A program made the position numbers and the translations under genes. From positions 51,582,181 through 51,646,180 of the forward strand of contig CM051025.1 of the NCBI GenBank assembly GCA_027627225.1: a DNA stretch of 64,000 nt. Direction: 5' to 3'. A model generated the notes under the pieces. That model made no database searches. It saw nothing but the letters and a program-made list of their open reading frames with translations, and had not been told where the DNA came from. Shown here one piece after another: positions 23,809 to 37,900 of this stretch. The DNA comes from Congeria kusceri. Its lineage: Eukaryota > Mollusca > Bivalvia > Myida > Dreissenidae. Each line of letters begins with the position of its first letter. Position 1 is the stretch's first letter.

Positions 23809-26800
23809 CAAGAGGGCCACGATGGCCCTAGGTCGCTCACATGAGTTTAAAGCCTCCCAGTTTTTACCCCAGGGGCATCATTTAAACAATCTTTGTAGAA
23901 GACTGGTATGCAATGTTACATACCTAATATGAAACCACTCGGCCTTGCGGTTTCAAAGGAGAAGATTTTAAAGTAATTTTGCTATTGAAGTCTATACAAA
24001 GAATGTGACCCCAGGGGCGTGGCCAGTTTTGACCCCAGGGCATCATTTAAACAATCTTTGTAGAGGACCCCTATACAATGTTACCAACAAACAAGAGGGC
24101 CCTGAGGGCCCTAGGCCACTCACCTGAGACCTTGTAACCCAATTGGAATTTGCCTCCCCGAGGCATGGCTTATTTTTATCCCAGAGGCATAATATGAACA
24201 ATCTTGAACAACCTCTGGGCCTTGCGGTTTCAGGTAACAATTTTTAAAGTAACATTGCTATTTAAGTCTATATAAAGCATGTGACCCCTCTGGGTGCCAC
24301 CAGATTTGACCCCAGGGCCATACTTTGAACAATCTTTGGAGAGGACCACTATGCAATGTTACGTACCAAATATAGAAAGCTGTGGGCTTTGCCGTTTCAG
24401 AGGCGAAGATTTTTAAAGTCCCTTTGCTATTTAAGTCTAAATAAACCATGTGACCCCCGGGGCGTGACCAGATTTGACCCCAGTGGAATAATTTAAACAA
24501 CATTTCTAGAGGACCACTATACGGATGTTACATACCAAATATGAAACCTCTAGGCCTTGCCGTTTCAGAGGAAGATTTTAAAAGTTATTTTGCTATTTAA
24601 GTCTATATAAACCATGTGACCCCTGGGGTGTGGTCAGTTTTGACCCATGGGGCATAATTTTAACAATCTTTTGTAGAGGAACACTTGAGGATGTTACATA
24701 CCAAATACGGAACCTCTGGGCCATGCGGTATCAGAGGAGATTTTTTCAAAGACATTTTGCAAATAAAGTTGATATAAACAATGTGACCCCCAGGGCATTA
24801 CCAGCTTTAAAGTAACTTTGCTATTAAGTCTATATAAAGCATGTGACCCCTCGGGTGCCACCAGATTTGATCTCAGGGGCATAATTTGAACAATCTTTGT
24901 AGAGGACTACTACTGTAAAATCATTATTATTCGTGGGACACTACTTTTCGTGGATAGACAAAACCACGCATTCAAGTGCCAACGAATATATGACGCATCT
25001 GGTACCAACCAGCAAGTCCACTTCTTAAGCTGACTATGAGCAATGAAGACATGTATGTAAAGAGCATATCGCGTGTGCAATAATGAATCATAAATTAAAT
25101 ATTTACCATATAAGAATATCTTTTAATCCAACTTAATCCATTGTTAAGGAAATCTAAAGTATTTTAACATAACACATAACGCATCAAACCATATGCATAT
25201 TTTTAACCTTAAGTTCATCAATCACAATTTGGAGAAAGATATACATGTCAACAGTCGTCTGCAGAAATACATTCCTGAAATGTATTTCCTATAATAAGCA
25301 GTTCTTCGGTCCAGTTAGAATAAGTTCATAACACAATCTTAAAAATGCCAATTATATACTCTTTTAAGTGGGTATATACGGTAGTGTCTGGGTAAATGGG
25401 TTGAAGTGTGAAATCAATGGGGACTGCCTAATCCCTTTTGACAGGTCTTGATGTAGACAAAAACCGGTTTCAGCCAATTTTAATTAGCAACATTCTTTAC
25501 ACGAAAATCATGGGATTTGTCTGCATGTGTATAGATTTTATTGCTGGCTGACCGCCTAGCTGGGGCCAAACAAATGATTTTAATTGGTATATGATCAAAA
25601 ATTGCCATAACATCTCTAATTACATATTTTGGTGACCATGATTACGTAATCCAGACTTAATGACGGACTTGCAAGTTTACAGAGTAGTGATGTCAAACTG
25701 TGTGTGGATCACTGGATGTATTTATTTTTTTCAAAATTTTAAATCCACAAAATTGTCGTTTTTAAAGAAACCCCGAAATTTCATACCAACAAATTTATAT
25801 ACATTTACAGTATATGATGCTACATACCAAATAAGAAACCTCTGGGCCTTGTGGTTTCAGAGAAGATTTTAAAAGACATTTTGCTATATAAGTTTATATC
25901 AACCATGTGACCCCCTGGGCGTGGCTAGTTTCTACCCCAGGGGCATCATTTGAATAATCTTTGTAAAGGACCACTTGAGGATGTTACATACCAAATATGA
26001 AACCTCTGGGCCTTGTGGTTTCAGAGGAGAAGATTTTTAAAGTCATTTTGCTATATATTCTATATAAACCATGTGACCCCCTGGGCGTGGCTAGTTTTGA
26101 CCCCAGGGGCATAATTTGAACAAACTTTGTAAAGGACCACTAAAGGATGTTACATACCAAATATGAAACCTCTGGGCCTTGCGGTTTCAGAGGAGAAGAT
26201 TTTAAAAGTCATGTAGCTATTTAAGTCTTTATAAACCATGTGAACCCCGGGGCGTGGCCAGTTTTTACCGCAGGGGCATAATTTAAACAATCTTTGTAGA
26301 GGACCACTATGCAATGTTACATACCAAATATGAAACCTCTGGGCCTTGCGGTTTCAGAGAAGATGATTTTTGCAGTAATTTTGCTATTCAAGTCTACATA
26401 ATCCATGTGACCCTGGGGCGTGGACAGTTTTGACCCCAGGGGTATCATTTGAACAATCTTTCTAGAGGACCACTACGCAATGTTACCATCCAAATACCAA
26501 ACCTCTGGGCCTTGCGGTTTTGGAGGAGAAGTCATTTAGCTATTTAAGTCTATATAATCAATGTGACCACCGGGGTGTGGCCAGTTTTAACACCAGGAGT
26601 ATCATTTGAACAATCTTTGTAGTGGACCACTATGCAATGTTACTTACCAAATATGATACCTCTGGGCCTTGCGGTATCAGAGGAGAAGATTTTTAAAGCC
26701 ATTTTGCTATTTAAGTCTATATAAACCATGTCACCTCTGGGGCGTGGCCAGTTTGACCCCAGAGGAATCATTTGAACAATCTTTGTAGAGGACCACTAGA

Positions 26801-28104
26801 GGATGCCACATACCAAATATGAAATCACTAGGCTCTGTGGTTTCAAAGGAGAAGATTTTTGCAGCAATTTTGCTATTTAAGTCTATACAAACAATGTGAC
26901 CCCTGGGGCGTGGCCAGTTTTGACCCCAGGGGCATCATTTGATCAATCTTTGTAGAGGACCCCTATACAATGTTACGAACCAAATACCAAACATCTCGGC
27001 CTTGCAGTTTTGGAGAAGAAGATTTTCAAAGTCATTTACCTATTTAAGTCTATGTAAACCATGTGACCACCCGGGGTGTTGCCAGTTTTAACCCCAGGGG
27101 CATCATTTGAACAATCTTTGTAGAGGACCACTAGAGGATGCCACATACCAAATACCTCTGGGCCTTATGGTTTCAGAGGAGAAGATTTTTAAGGTCATTC
27201 TGCTATTTAAGTCTATATAAACCATGTGACCACTCAGGGTGTGGCCAGTTTTGACCCCAGGGGCATCATTTGAACAATCTTTGTAGAGGACCACTATGCA
27301 ATATTACATACCACGTATGATACCTCTGGGCCTTGCAGTTTCAGAGGAGAAGATTTTAAGTCATTTTGCTATTTAAGTCAATATAAATAATGTGACCCCG
27401 GGGCGTGGCCAGTTTTGACCCCAGGGGCATCATTTGAACAATCTTTGTATAGGACCACTAGAGGATGCCACATACCAAATATGAAACCACTGGTCCTTGC
27501 GGTTTCAGAGGAGAAGATTTTATAAGTAATTTTGCTATTTAGGTCTATATAAATAATGTGACCCCCAGGGCGAGGCCAGTTTTGACCCCAGGGGCATCAT
27601 TTGAACAATCTTTGTACAGGACCACTATGCAATGTTACATACCAAATATGAAACCTCTGGGCCTTACAGTTTCAGAGGAGATTTTTAAAGTCATTTTGCT
27701 ATGTAAGTATATATAAATCATGTGACCCCCGGGGCGTGGGAAGTTTTGACCCCAGGGGAATAATTTGAACAATCTTTGTAGAGGACCACTAGAGGATGCA
27801 AAATACCAACTATGAAAGCTCTCAGCCATGCAGTTTCAGAGAAGAACATTTTTAAAGTGTTCACTTTTTAAATCTATTTTTAGCTCTTGTGACCTACATA
27901 TGCAGCGGACCAAAACGATCTGAACAATTTTGAAAGAGGGTCACCCATGGATCATTCATGTGAAGTTTGGTGAAAATCTGCCCAGCGGTTTAGGAGGAGA
28001 TGTTGTTTCAATGAAAATGTAGACGCACGACAGACGACGCACAATGGACAAAAGGTGATCACAAAAGCTTACCATGAGCACGTTGTGCTCAGGTGAGCTA
28101 AAAA
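23809..28104 (+). mobile_element. Satellite-cored element F, copy 2 (4.3 kb)
   Basis: Begins CAAGAGGGCCACGATGGCCC and TCGCTCACATGAG, with a second start-like module at 24092 (CAAGAGGGCCCTGAGGGCCC, CTCACCTGAG). It ends GTGCTCAGGTGAGCTAAAA. In between are more than twenty head-to-tail units of about 165 bp (CAATCTTTGTAGAGGACCAC, CATACCAAATATGAAACC, TCTGGGCCTTGCGGTTTCAG, GCTATTTAAGTCTATATAAA, GGGGCGTGGCCAG). A 3' unique part has GCCCAGCGGTTTAGGAGGAG. A separate MITE sits at 24911-25812. Confidence 0.85.
24911..25812. mobile_element. 902-bp MITE inserted in a satellite unit
   Basis: Ends TACTGTAAAATCATTATTAT and TTTACAGTA are inverted repeats flanked by TA. Inner motifs ATTCGTGGGACACTACTTTTCG and CATACCAACAAATTTAT oppose each other. 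Removing the element with one TA restores an intact 165-bp unit across the junction. Confidence 0.8.
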
Positions 28105-28208
28105 GTAATACATGTACGTACAGAAATGAAAAAATGTCTTTAAATACATCCTAGCAAATGCATTATACCACACATACATTCATATCAGTACAAATTAAAA
28201 GCAAACAT

Positions 28209-29138
28209 GTATGCCCCCCGACTTGCAGCCAAGTTGTGAATATGTGCAATTGTTAATAAAAAAAATTAATATGCAATCCCAAGGTCTCGATATATGGTAT
28301 CTATGTATGAAGTTTCATTAAAATATATCGATGCGTTCTCAAGTTATTGAGCGGAAACCGTTTTTCTATTTTTAGTAATGGTGACCTTGACCTTGACCCC
28401 ACCCACTCCATATGAAATCCCAAGAGAGCTCTCAATATAAGGTATTTATGTATGAAGTTTCATTAAAATATCTTGATGCGTTCTTAAGTTTTTGAGCGGA
28501 AACCGTTTTTCTATTTGTAGCATCGGTGATCTTGACTCCACCCACCCCATATGCAATCCCAAGTGAGGTCTCAATATAAGGTATCAATGTATAAAGTTTC
28601 ATTAAAATATCTCGATGCGTTCTCAAGTTATTGAGCGAGACCGTTTTTCTATTTTTAACAGTGACTTTGACCCCACCCACCCCATATGCAATCTCAAGCG
28701 AGGTCTCAATATAAGGTATCTATGTATGAAGTTTCATTAAAATATCTCGAAGCTTCTGAAGTTATTGAGCGGAAACCATTTTTCTATTTTTAGTAATGGT
28801 GACCTTGACCTTGACCCCACCCACCCAATGTGTAATCCCAAGTAAGGTCTCAATAAAAGGTATCTATGTATATGTTTCATTAAAAATATCTCGATGCGTT
28901 CTTAAGTTATTGAGCGGAAACCGTTTTTCTATTTTTAGCAACTGTGACCTTGACCTTCGACCTGTTGACCTCAAAATGAATAGGCATCTTCCTTTCCTCC
29001 CAAGTAACCAGCATACCAACTTAAATGATAATAGGTCAAAGCGTTCTCTAGATATCCTGCGGAAACAAAATGGTCTACGGACCGACCGACCGACGGGTTC
29101 AAAGCAATATACCCCCACTTCTTCAAAGGGGGGCATAA
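28209..29138 (-). repeat. Satellite array E, second locus (reverse orientation)
   Basis: Five to six units of the 125-130 bp E repeat on the minus strand, bounded by TATGCCCCCCGACTT at the left and CTTCAAAGGGGGGCATAA at the right. Those ends are short inverted repeats (ATGCCCCCC / GGGGGGCAT), suggesting a discrete element. Confidence 0.85.
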
Positions 29139-29439
29139 TGATAAGGTATCTAGGTATGGGATTATTGGCTATTTTAGTTATATATTTATTATTTCTGAAC
29201 TATAACACTACTCAAATACTGGTAAACAGTTTCTTGTTTGCTGCATGGTACTAGTAAATAAAACAAGAATATTGGTACAGTCCGTAAAAATGCAAGTGAG
29301 AACCGTTATAAACATGGACTAATCTATACAGGTAAATTAAACGATTTAAACTGCAGACGATAACATCGTGTTTGTAAACAGAAAACCATGATTCCCCCTA
29401 TTTACAATAAATGGTTGATCCCCCCATTATCAACAAAAT

Positions 29440-30310
29440 TAAAACCGACTGTAAAAATGATGGATGTTCCCCGATGCCGTTTTGACCTCTTATTGTAACC
29501 TTGACCTTTAACCTATGGACCAGATTCATAATGCAACATGATGTCTTGTTGAGGCACACATTTGTGAAAGTGATTTTAAAATCCATCCACTAATGGTCAA
29601 TTTAGCCTGGACTAGCAAAAAGACAAATTCGACTTCTGACCTTTAAGTATGACCTTAAACTTCAATTTCAAGTCCTGATTCATACTAGTGATATGCCATA
29701 TCATTAAGGCAAACATTTGTGCCAAGTAAATTTGAAAATCCCTATTACCATGGCCAAATTATAGTCTGGACAAGCAAAAGCCAATTTTGACCTTTGCCCT
29801 CTGAGTGTGGCCTTGACCTTTGACCTTGAAATTGGTTCATGTGCACTTCATGCTGCTTCATTGAGATAAACCTTGGTGTCAATTAGTTCTAAAAGGCAAG
29901 TTAAAGGACGGACAAGTGCCAATTTTGACCTTTGAACTCTAGGTGTGACCTTGACCTAGGGAACTGATGCATGCTACACACCATCTCCTTGCACGAAACA
30001 TTTGTGACAAGTAATTTAAAATCTCTCCATCCATGGATATGTTATATATAAAGTTTTATTTTTGCTTCGAGTTAGTTCCGGAGATTTTGAGTTAGTTTCT
30101 TAGAAATTGTGTGGAAATGACAATTTCCTATGAAAATGTCCTTTTTTATAATCAAAGGGCAATCTGAAAAATCATCAGACCAGAATGACCTGACAGTATA
30201 TGCATGTCCAACCCGTACAGGTTCTGAATATAAAGTTTCATTGAATTTGAGCCATTTAGACCCTGAGATCTCACGCAGAAACAAACAACATACAAATAAT
30301 GTTATTATGA
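29440..30310 (+). repeat. Degenerate tandem repeat with GTGACCTTGACCTTTGACC
   Basis: Four or so diverged units of about 135 bp containing TGACCTTGACCTTTGACCT, ATTCATAATGC/ATGCATGCTAC, ACATTTGTG.CAAGTAA and ATGG.CAA.TTA..G.CTGGAC. The right part (AAATTGTGTGGAAATGACA to GAAACAAACAAC) differs. Confidence 0.6.
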
Positions 30311-31867
30311 CCTAAAATTGCATCAAGGCTTAATGAAAAAGCTGTAATTAATAATGCATAGTCATTTTCAGTATTTGTCTGTAGAAATGTAATACTGAAT
30401 GCTATTCAATGAATTAATAATTGCACCGTTCAACGACTGGACAGAAATGAGAAAAATACAAATAAACGCCAGTTCAAATATGAGAAAAACTTACTAATGT
30501 CTACACAGAACTATTACCTCTGACATAATATGGTTTATAATCCCAATTAATTACTTGTCATGCAAAGTTATTTCGCTTAACAAGAGATAAATCATTACGC
30601 TGATAATTCTTGGGTCATATCCAGAAGGCTCCTATGAATATTTTAACTTGAATCACACAATTTACCTTATGAAATATGGTAAAATAAGAAAATATGTTGA
30701 TTCATAACCAAATTTAAACCATGTAGGACAAAATAAACTTTAAATAAACCAGCCACAGACTTAAGGAATTTTATCAGCATAAGAAATTTACTTAAGTGTT
30801 CACTAAGGAGCTTTGCATGTGGATAGGGGCCCTGATTGAGTTTCATAGCTATTATAATGACTTTGTATTTCTGGTACTATGAATTATTTTATTCCGAAGA
30901 TGTCTATTCATCAAATAAGATATCTACCACAAAAGTAAGTGTTATTTACTTTTAGCATAAAAACAAGTTTGAAATCATAGTGAAATAATACAATCTTATA
31001 CCTGATAAATACATTGAGTTGTGACTCCGCAAACATTGCAGGAATGCAGTGCCATTAAAGTTGTGTGACTCAAGCATATAATATACGCAAACATAGCAGG
31101 AATGCAGTGCCATTAAAGTTGTGTGACTCGAGCATATAAACAAAAAATGTATATGACACTGAACATTGTACAACTGAAAAAGTAGCAAATCTATTTTGGT
31201 ATACCTTGAAGAAAAAACAACAACAACAACTAGAACTTGTAAGTATAATACTCTAACTATTGTAATGCAACTGTTTAAAATTGAATGACAAAATGCCACT
31301 AATAACCCAAATGTAAACTGTTATTTCATTATTTATTTTAATAAAAAAAATCATATATTTGACAGAATGTTTTAAAACAAATCCCTACAATGTATTTTTT
31401 TTATTTATTCAGTTTTTTAATACCACTGTACAAATGAATTTAGATGCAATAACGTAACATGAAAACATGAACTGCAATGAATTTTGTGTTTACAGTAGAT
31501 ATAAATGCTGCCTTTTAAAATCAAAACAATGTACACATTTTATTTGTTCATCAGTTCACACAAGTTGAATATTTTTCTTGTTGGAAACTAAATACAATTC
31601 CAAAGTATTACTCAGTATAATATTCTCCATATCACTGGTACAACCACATTTTATACAAGTGTGTCAGAATGCAAATTAGACTGAGTTTCAAAACTTGTTG
31701 CTTCAAGTTCGTACTTAAATAGACAATGCATAGACAGATACTTCAATTGTAAAACATTAGTTATGATATAAATTATATTCAATCATATTTACTAAAAATC
31801 TTCTTTGTTTTTTTGTTTTTTTGCTTAGATTTGCCATCATTTCCCTACATGGACATATCTTTCCATT
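30311..31867. other. Intergenic region and putative 3' UTR of the mesh-like gene
   Basis: AT-rich. Contains a two-unit 57-bp tandem repeat at 31028-31142 (CGCAAACATWGCAGGAATGC). On the minus strand AATAAA at 31544-31539 lies 325 bases downstream of the stop codon at 31868 and is a candidate polyadenylation signal. Confidence 0.5.
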
Positions 31868-31934
31868 CTACACAGACGTTTTCATGGTTTCTCTCTCTTG
31901 GTCATCTTGTGCTTCCCCTGACCGCTTCCCTTTT
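31868..31934 (-). CDS. mesh-like: Mesh-like gene, last exon (cytoplasmic tail)
   Basis: Follows a strong acceptor (CCTTTTTTGTTCTAG) and supplies the one base needed by the previous exon's phase. It encodes KGKRSGEAQDDQERETMKTS then V and TAG. The tail is hydrophilic, as expected after a transmembrane helix, and ends in a TxV class I PDZ-ligand motif. It lies 6 kb from the preceding exon and was found by frame and splice signals only, so it is less sure than the others. Confidence 0.65.
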
Positions 31935-34900
31935 CTAGAACAAAAAAGGACAAAACGGGCATATTCCAAAAGCTTCTTCCCACATGCGGCCATTGCTACA
32001 GGTTAGCGGACCTCTACCGTTAGTTGTGTAAGATTTGCCATTAAGGCCAAGGCGACCCCAATATAAACTAGGTCAGTATTCCTAATGCTCTTCAAGTTCC
32101 TGTTTCACAGTTTTGGACTAGGAGAAATACAATTTTCTGAAACTTACTTTTCCTGTTCAATAATACATTTAGTGTTCATAGTACAAGGTAAAAATTAAAT
32201 GAAAAATGTGATCTGTTAGACATATCCTAGTAATATTTTACACACCAAAAAGGCATAATTAATATAAATAATTGTGTTTTGCCCCCCAAACAGCATAACA
32301 GACTATAAGTTTCGATAGATTCTACACATTCCTGTTTTAAAATTCCATTTTTAGTGCAATGTTTTTCCATCCCAAAACTGTGAAACTGTTCCTTTAAGGC
32401 AGTATTAAATTAAATGTTATTGACGTCAAGTAGGGTCCACATCTTCTTTATGTGAAATTCAATATTTTACGTTTACATATAAAGGGTCAATTGAGAAGCA
32501 ACACTTCGATCAAGTTGAACTAAAATATAACCTTTCCATTAAAATAGAATAAAATATGAACAAGGCTTGTCACAGGATGTGACATATGCCCCCAAAGCAT
32601 ATGCTTGTCAGAAGAAGGCAAAACAAAGTCAGAGTACAATATTATGCCCTGGACAAATATCTTGAGATTTCAGCAACACAACTGTTTGTTGTTGTGACAC
32701 ACTGCCTCATAATGATCTTCATTCCCACCAAGTTATTATATTCCCTAAATGTTGGCAACAATGATGCTTCCCACAAAAAGTTCATTCTAATATTTGACCT
32801 TTTTAGTGTAACATTGGACCCACAGACCTTGACCGAGGAGCATGTAAGTGGTATGCAACACATCATCTGGTCATGAGAAAAAATAATCTGAAGTAATATT
32901 AAAATCCTTCAAGGCTTTTGGAAGATATAGAGCAGAAAGAAAATTCCTTGACATTTGACCTTGAATTGTGACCTTGACCTTTGACAGAGGACCGTGGGAG
33001 TTGTACAAGACACATCGCCTGGTCATGGGAAATAATAATCTGAAGTAATATTAAAATCCTTCCAGACATTTAGAAGTTATAGTGGAGGAAAAGAAATCCT
33101 TGACCTTTGACCTTTAATTGTGACCTTGACCTTTGACAGACGAGCATGGGAGTTGTATGCGACACATTGTCTGGTCATAGAGAATAATAATCTGAAGTAA
33201 CATTTAAATCCCTCCAGACATTTAGGAGCGATGAAGTGGAAACAAAAATTCATGACATTTAACCTTGAATTGTGACCTTGACCTTTGACTGATGATCATG
33301 GGAGTTGTACGTGACACATTGTCTAGTCATGGGGAATAATAATCTGAAGTAATATTAAAATCCATCCAAGCGTTAAGAAGTAACTGAGCGGAAACAAAAA
33401 TGCATGACTTTTGACACTAAATTGCGACCTTGACCTTTGACTGACAAGCATGGGAGTTGTACGCGACACATCGTCTGGTCATGGGGAATAATAATCTGAA
33501 GTTATATTAAAATCCATCCAGGCATTTAGAAGTTATTGAGCTGAAACAAAACTTCATGACATTTGACCTTGAATTGTGACCTTGACCTTTGACCAACGAC
33601 CATGGGAGTCATACGCAACACATCGTCTAGTCATGGGGAATAATAATCTGAAGTTATCTTAAAATCCATCCAGGCATTAAAAAGTTACAGAGCGGAAACG
33701 AAGTCTGGACGGATGGACCCACCCACCCACGCACCCACCACGGACGGACGATGCGACTACTATATGCCCTCCTTAAAGGGCATAAAGAAGCCACATTCTT
33801 CAAGAATTGTATAGTCACATTCTTTAAGAATTGTATAGCCACATTCTTTAAGAATTGTATGGTTTTAAGATCTTTACTCAGGAGCTTCATGGAAATGAGG
33901 TCAGGACTTTAAATAATAACAATTCCTATGTAATAAAAACATACAGATTTTTTAAATACCATATTATGTAAACCATGTTTAATAATTGGTGTTTGACATT
34001 AAACTATAAACAGTATTCTAACATGATACTCACTAATTTTTATATAGACAAAGAACAAAATTATCATTGTTAAACTATCCAATAAACAATGCAAAAAGAA
34101 GTCTGGATTCTGAGAGCAGCCTAGTAAAAAGTAGTTCCAATTACAATTGCAAAACTATATTTTTCACATTATCATTGTTTATTTGCTAATAAACAACTCT
34201 TTGTCGTTCTGATGTGTGGCTATTAAACAACTATGGCTAATGCCCTTGTGGTTTTATTCCTAGGCATTAGAGCTCCAAAGCGTTGTTTATTGGCCAATAA
34301 ACAACAATAAATTGAAAATTATTTCTTTATTAAAACAAGGCTTGTGACATATGCCCCTGAAGCATATGCTCGTCAGAGGAAAGCAAAACAATGTCAGAGT
34401 ACAATATTATGCCCTGGACAAATATTTCAACAGCACAACTGTTTCTTGTTGTGACACACTGCCTCATAATGATCTTCATTCTCAAATAAATCAAATAAAA
34501 TAAAACATATTGTTTTTAAATTTTTCCATGGGATGCTGATTGCATTACAGCAATAGTATGGATAAATGCTGAAATAATACCAGTATATGGTGAAACAAAT
34601 TTAATTTCAAATGTTTGGCTTCAATCATATAGGATTCATATTTTTAGTTACAGTAATGGACTGACTATTAATACAAAAGTCATGTAATCAATATTATTAA
34701 AAATTCCTAAATGGAAAAAGCATACGATACAAGTTAATACTATTCACACAATCTCAATTTTACCACAGGTTTTTAATGAGCGTATATAGGATCATACAAC
34801 AGACATAGTGACATAAATTAAAACAACTTAAAAGAGTTAATTACCATATACAGTGAAACCTGTCCAAACCGAACTCTGTGAAAACCGAATCCCTGTCAAA

Positions 34901-37900
34901 ACCGAACGGCTGTGTCGGTCCCTTTTTTTTCCTTCTTATTTTATATATCAAAAAACCTTAATAAACCGAACCCTGTCCAAACCGAATACCGAACGATTTT
35001 TTCACAAATTTGATCTCATTGAACCTTAAAAAACCTTAATAAACCGAATGCTGTATCCTGTTAGGTGTCATTTCGTGATACCGCAGAGGCGTGAAACCAA
35101 TAATTGGTGACACAAGTACACACAAAGCATACTCGCCGTGGTGATAATGGGGGGAGTGGTGCAATTAGCGATCAGCAAGTTGGTGCATACGAAAATAGTC
35201 AACTTGTGAAAAACAGAATATTCGGTCGTGTTTTATGTTGAAATTTACATACACTATATAAAAATGTTAATGTTTCACAATGCAGTTAATTTATACAGAT
35301 AGTAAATTCTGGCACTGATCTCTTTAAGCCCAAGGCTTGCGATATAATCGTGCTAAAATAAATGTTTAAACTAATCAAAGCAGTCAACAATTGATGATTT
35401 CTTTAAACAGGTGTATATAAGTTGTACGTTAAATACATTCATGAACTTGTTTGATTGATTATTTGATTGTCGTTTTATGTACAATACACATTTTTACTTG
35501 CAAATAACAAAAAAATACAATTATAAAAGTGTAAACATTAACATGTTGTGTTGTCTTATTATATACTCGAATAAATGTATATAATAGAACGTGCATTTTT
35601 GAAGTAAAATGACATTTAATAAAAAACCTGGGTAAACCGAACACCTCTGAAAAGTGAACGATCGGTCCGGTCCCAACACTGTTTGGTTTAGACAGGTTCT
35701 ACTGTACTTTGATTTAAAATGTAAGAAAAGTAAATAAGAACCATTTTTGTAAAAGGCATAATTGGTTACTTTTTAATTAGAAAGTGTTTATTGGCTGTAC
35801 AGCCGGAAAATCCCATACACATATTTACAACTCGGCAGTAGTTAGAGGTTACACAACACTAATAAACGATGCCGAAGTCGACATCGGTATTTGTTGATTT
35901 ATTCCATATTTTAGTGTTTCCTTCGTCATGTTTATGTTTATCTGTCTGCTTTTAAGTTATAAAATTGTCACTTTCATCTGCTTATTATTTTGAAAAAAAA
36001 ATGTATATGAAAGATTGTACATACACACTGTAAACATGATTGCTTGTAATATGCACGCATGAGAGGTGGTGCTGGGGATAGCCCTAAACCAATCATGTAC
36101 AAGCAATGGTAGTATATTTGTGTGCTTAGATGTGGCTATATTGGAATGGTCTGCTGCATGATATTATACAATATTAATGATCGAAAGCCTGATTTGTCAT
36201 GGGATAGTTCAAGAAAAAGTAGTTTGGCTGTCACTGCAATACTATTTATTTACCATGACACTCTTCATGAAACAATTATTTAGAAAAACTTTGTACTATT
36301 TCTGTTTGAAAATTCTGTTACCAGGTTTAACTCCATATTGAAAGGCAGTTGTTACTATGGCAGTTTGAAAACTAGAAAAAAATTGCAAAAAATTTAAGTT
36401 CCTTACCTCAACCATTTTGAATGAAATAATATTATGGTGCAATTCTGATAACAGACAACCAACCATATTGACAAACTGATATTAATATTTTTTTTAAACA
36501 AAACACTTGATCAATCCAAGCAAAATAACATAAAACAAGGCCATGATGGCCCAAAGCCCCCACCTGAGTATTGGCAATGACATCAGCTCTGACATCTGAA
36601 TTTCATCACCCACAAGGTCCACATCAGACAGATAACTTACCGTTGTTGACCTGCCAATTGACAGGTGCAGTACAGATGCCTATCCAGCCTACTTCTGTAG
36701 TTAACCTTGCAAGCAACAGGAACTGTACAGATGTCTGTCTGGGCTACGCCTACTTCTTTTAATCAGCTGGTAATCAAAAGGTGCAATACAGATGCATTTA
36801 GGGTAGGAACTGTTGAGACCAAGACAAACAACAAGCAATCAGTGACATGTTTACCATGCCCAATCACACTTACATTACACTGAGGTTCATCCAATCTCTG
36901 CAATCACATGAGGTCCAAACTTCCAGCTGAATTCCGTATATGAATTTTTGTTCTTATGTTGAAAAACAATTAAAACAGTGGCAAGTGACATCTATAAAGA
37001 CACCTGTCAGCATTACGTATATCATCAATAAGGACTGGTCAATTCAATAGACCATCATACTGGATGTATTTGCGTTTTATTTGCATTTTTAGGTTTTATA
37101 AACGATTTTCAGCTTACAGGTTAACAGTTCAAATAAAAAAAAACTTAAATACTATTTCTTGCCATCCCTAGTGAAAAATGAAGCCTCTATCCTGCACAAA
37201 GTCCATTTTTTGCATTTTGTCTTTCACAAACAAAGAGAATTACTTTAGTGTTTGTACCTCAAACTGGGCAATTCTTTGATTAAATCTGAGATCTTATGGT
37301 AATACACAATCTGTGCAAGTTTGATCAAGATTACATGAAAAATGAAGTTTCTATGTTGCACAAAGTCCATTTATTGCTATTTTTCTCATAAACAAGGGGA
37401 AATAACTCTGGTGCTCCTGAATCTATCATTGCACCCAGATAAAATATTCTGGTCATCTATAAACAAACTGTGCAAGTTTGTCGACATGTCTGTATGTTGC
37501 ACAAGGTACTTTTTGCATTATTCTCATGAAAAAGGGGCAATAACTCTAGTGTTCCTGGTCCAATTATCAAACTTCCCCGAGATTTAATGGTCATACACAA
37601 ACTGTCCTAGTTTGGTTAAGATTGAAGAAAAATTAAGTCTCTATCGCTTTTGCGAGCTCAATTGTTGACGAATTACGGACACCGGACAACGCAGGACAGT
37701 CTCCCTATACCAATAGCTCACCAAGCATGTCATACTCAGGTGAGCTAAAAACAACCACAAATTATTATAAGGTTGCTATTTTGCTGTCGATGTAGGAATG
37801 TTCAATAAAAATCAAACTTAATTCAACAAACGTTTTTGCAACCGGTTGGCTCTTCAAGGTTAGTTCTTCGATTATATAAAATTTGTTTCTAAGCAATACT

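Noticed and set aside
23809..28104. Coding potential of the frames in element F
   Set aside because: Short frames recur with the 165-bp period (FKLFPWGQ-like peptides) and are interrupted in every unit.
28796..29254. 152-codon frame with a hydrophobic end
   Set aside because: Most of it is a translation of satellite array E units; the same peptide pieces recur in each unit.
31821..32006. Plus-strand frame with an apparent 3' splice site (TTTTTTGCTTAG)
   Set aside because: It is antisense to the last mesh-like exon, which fits phase and composition better.
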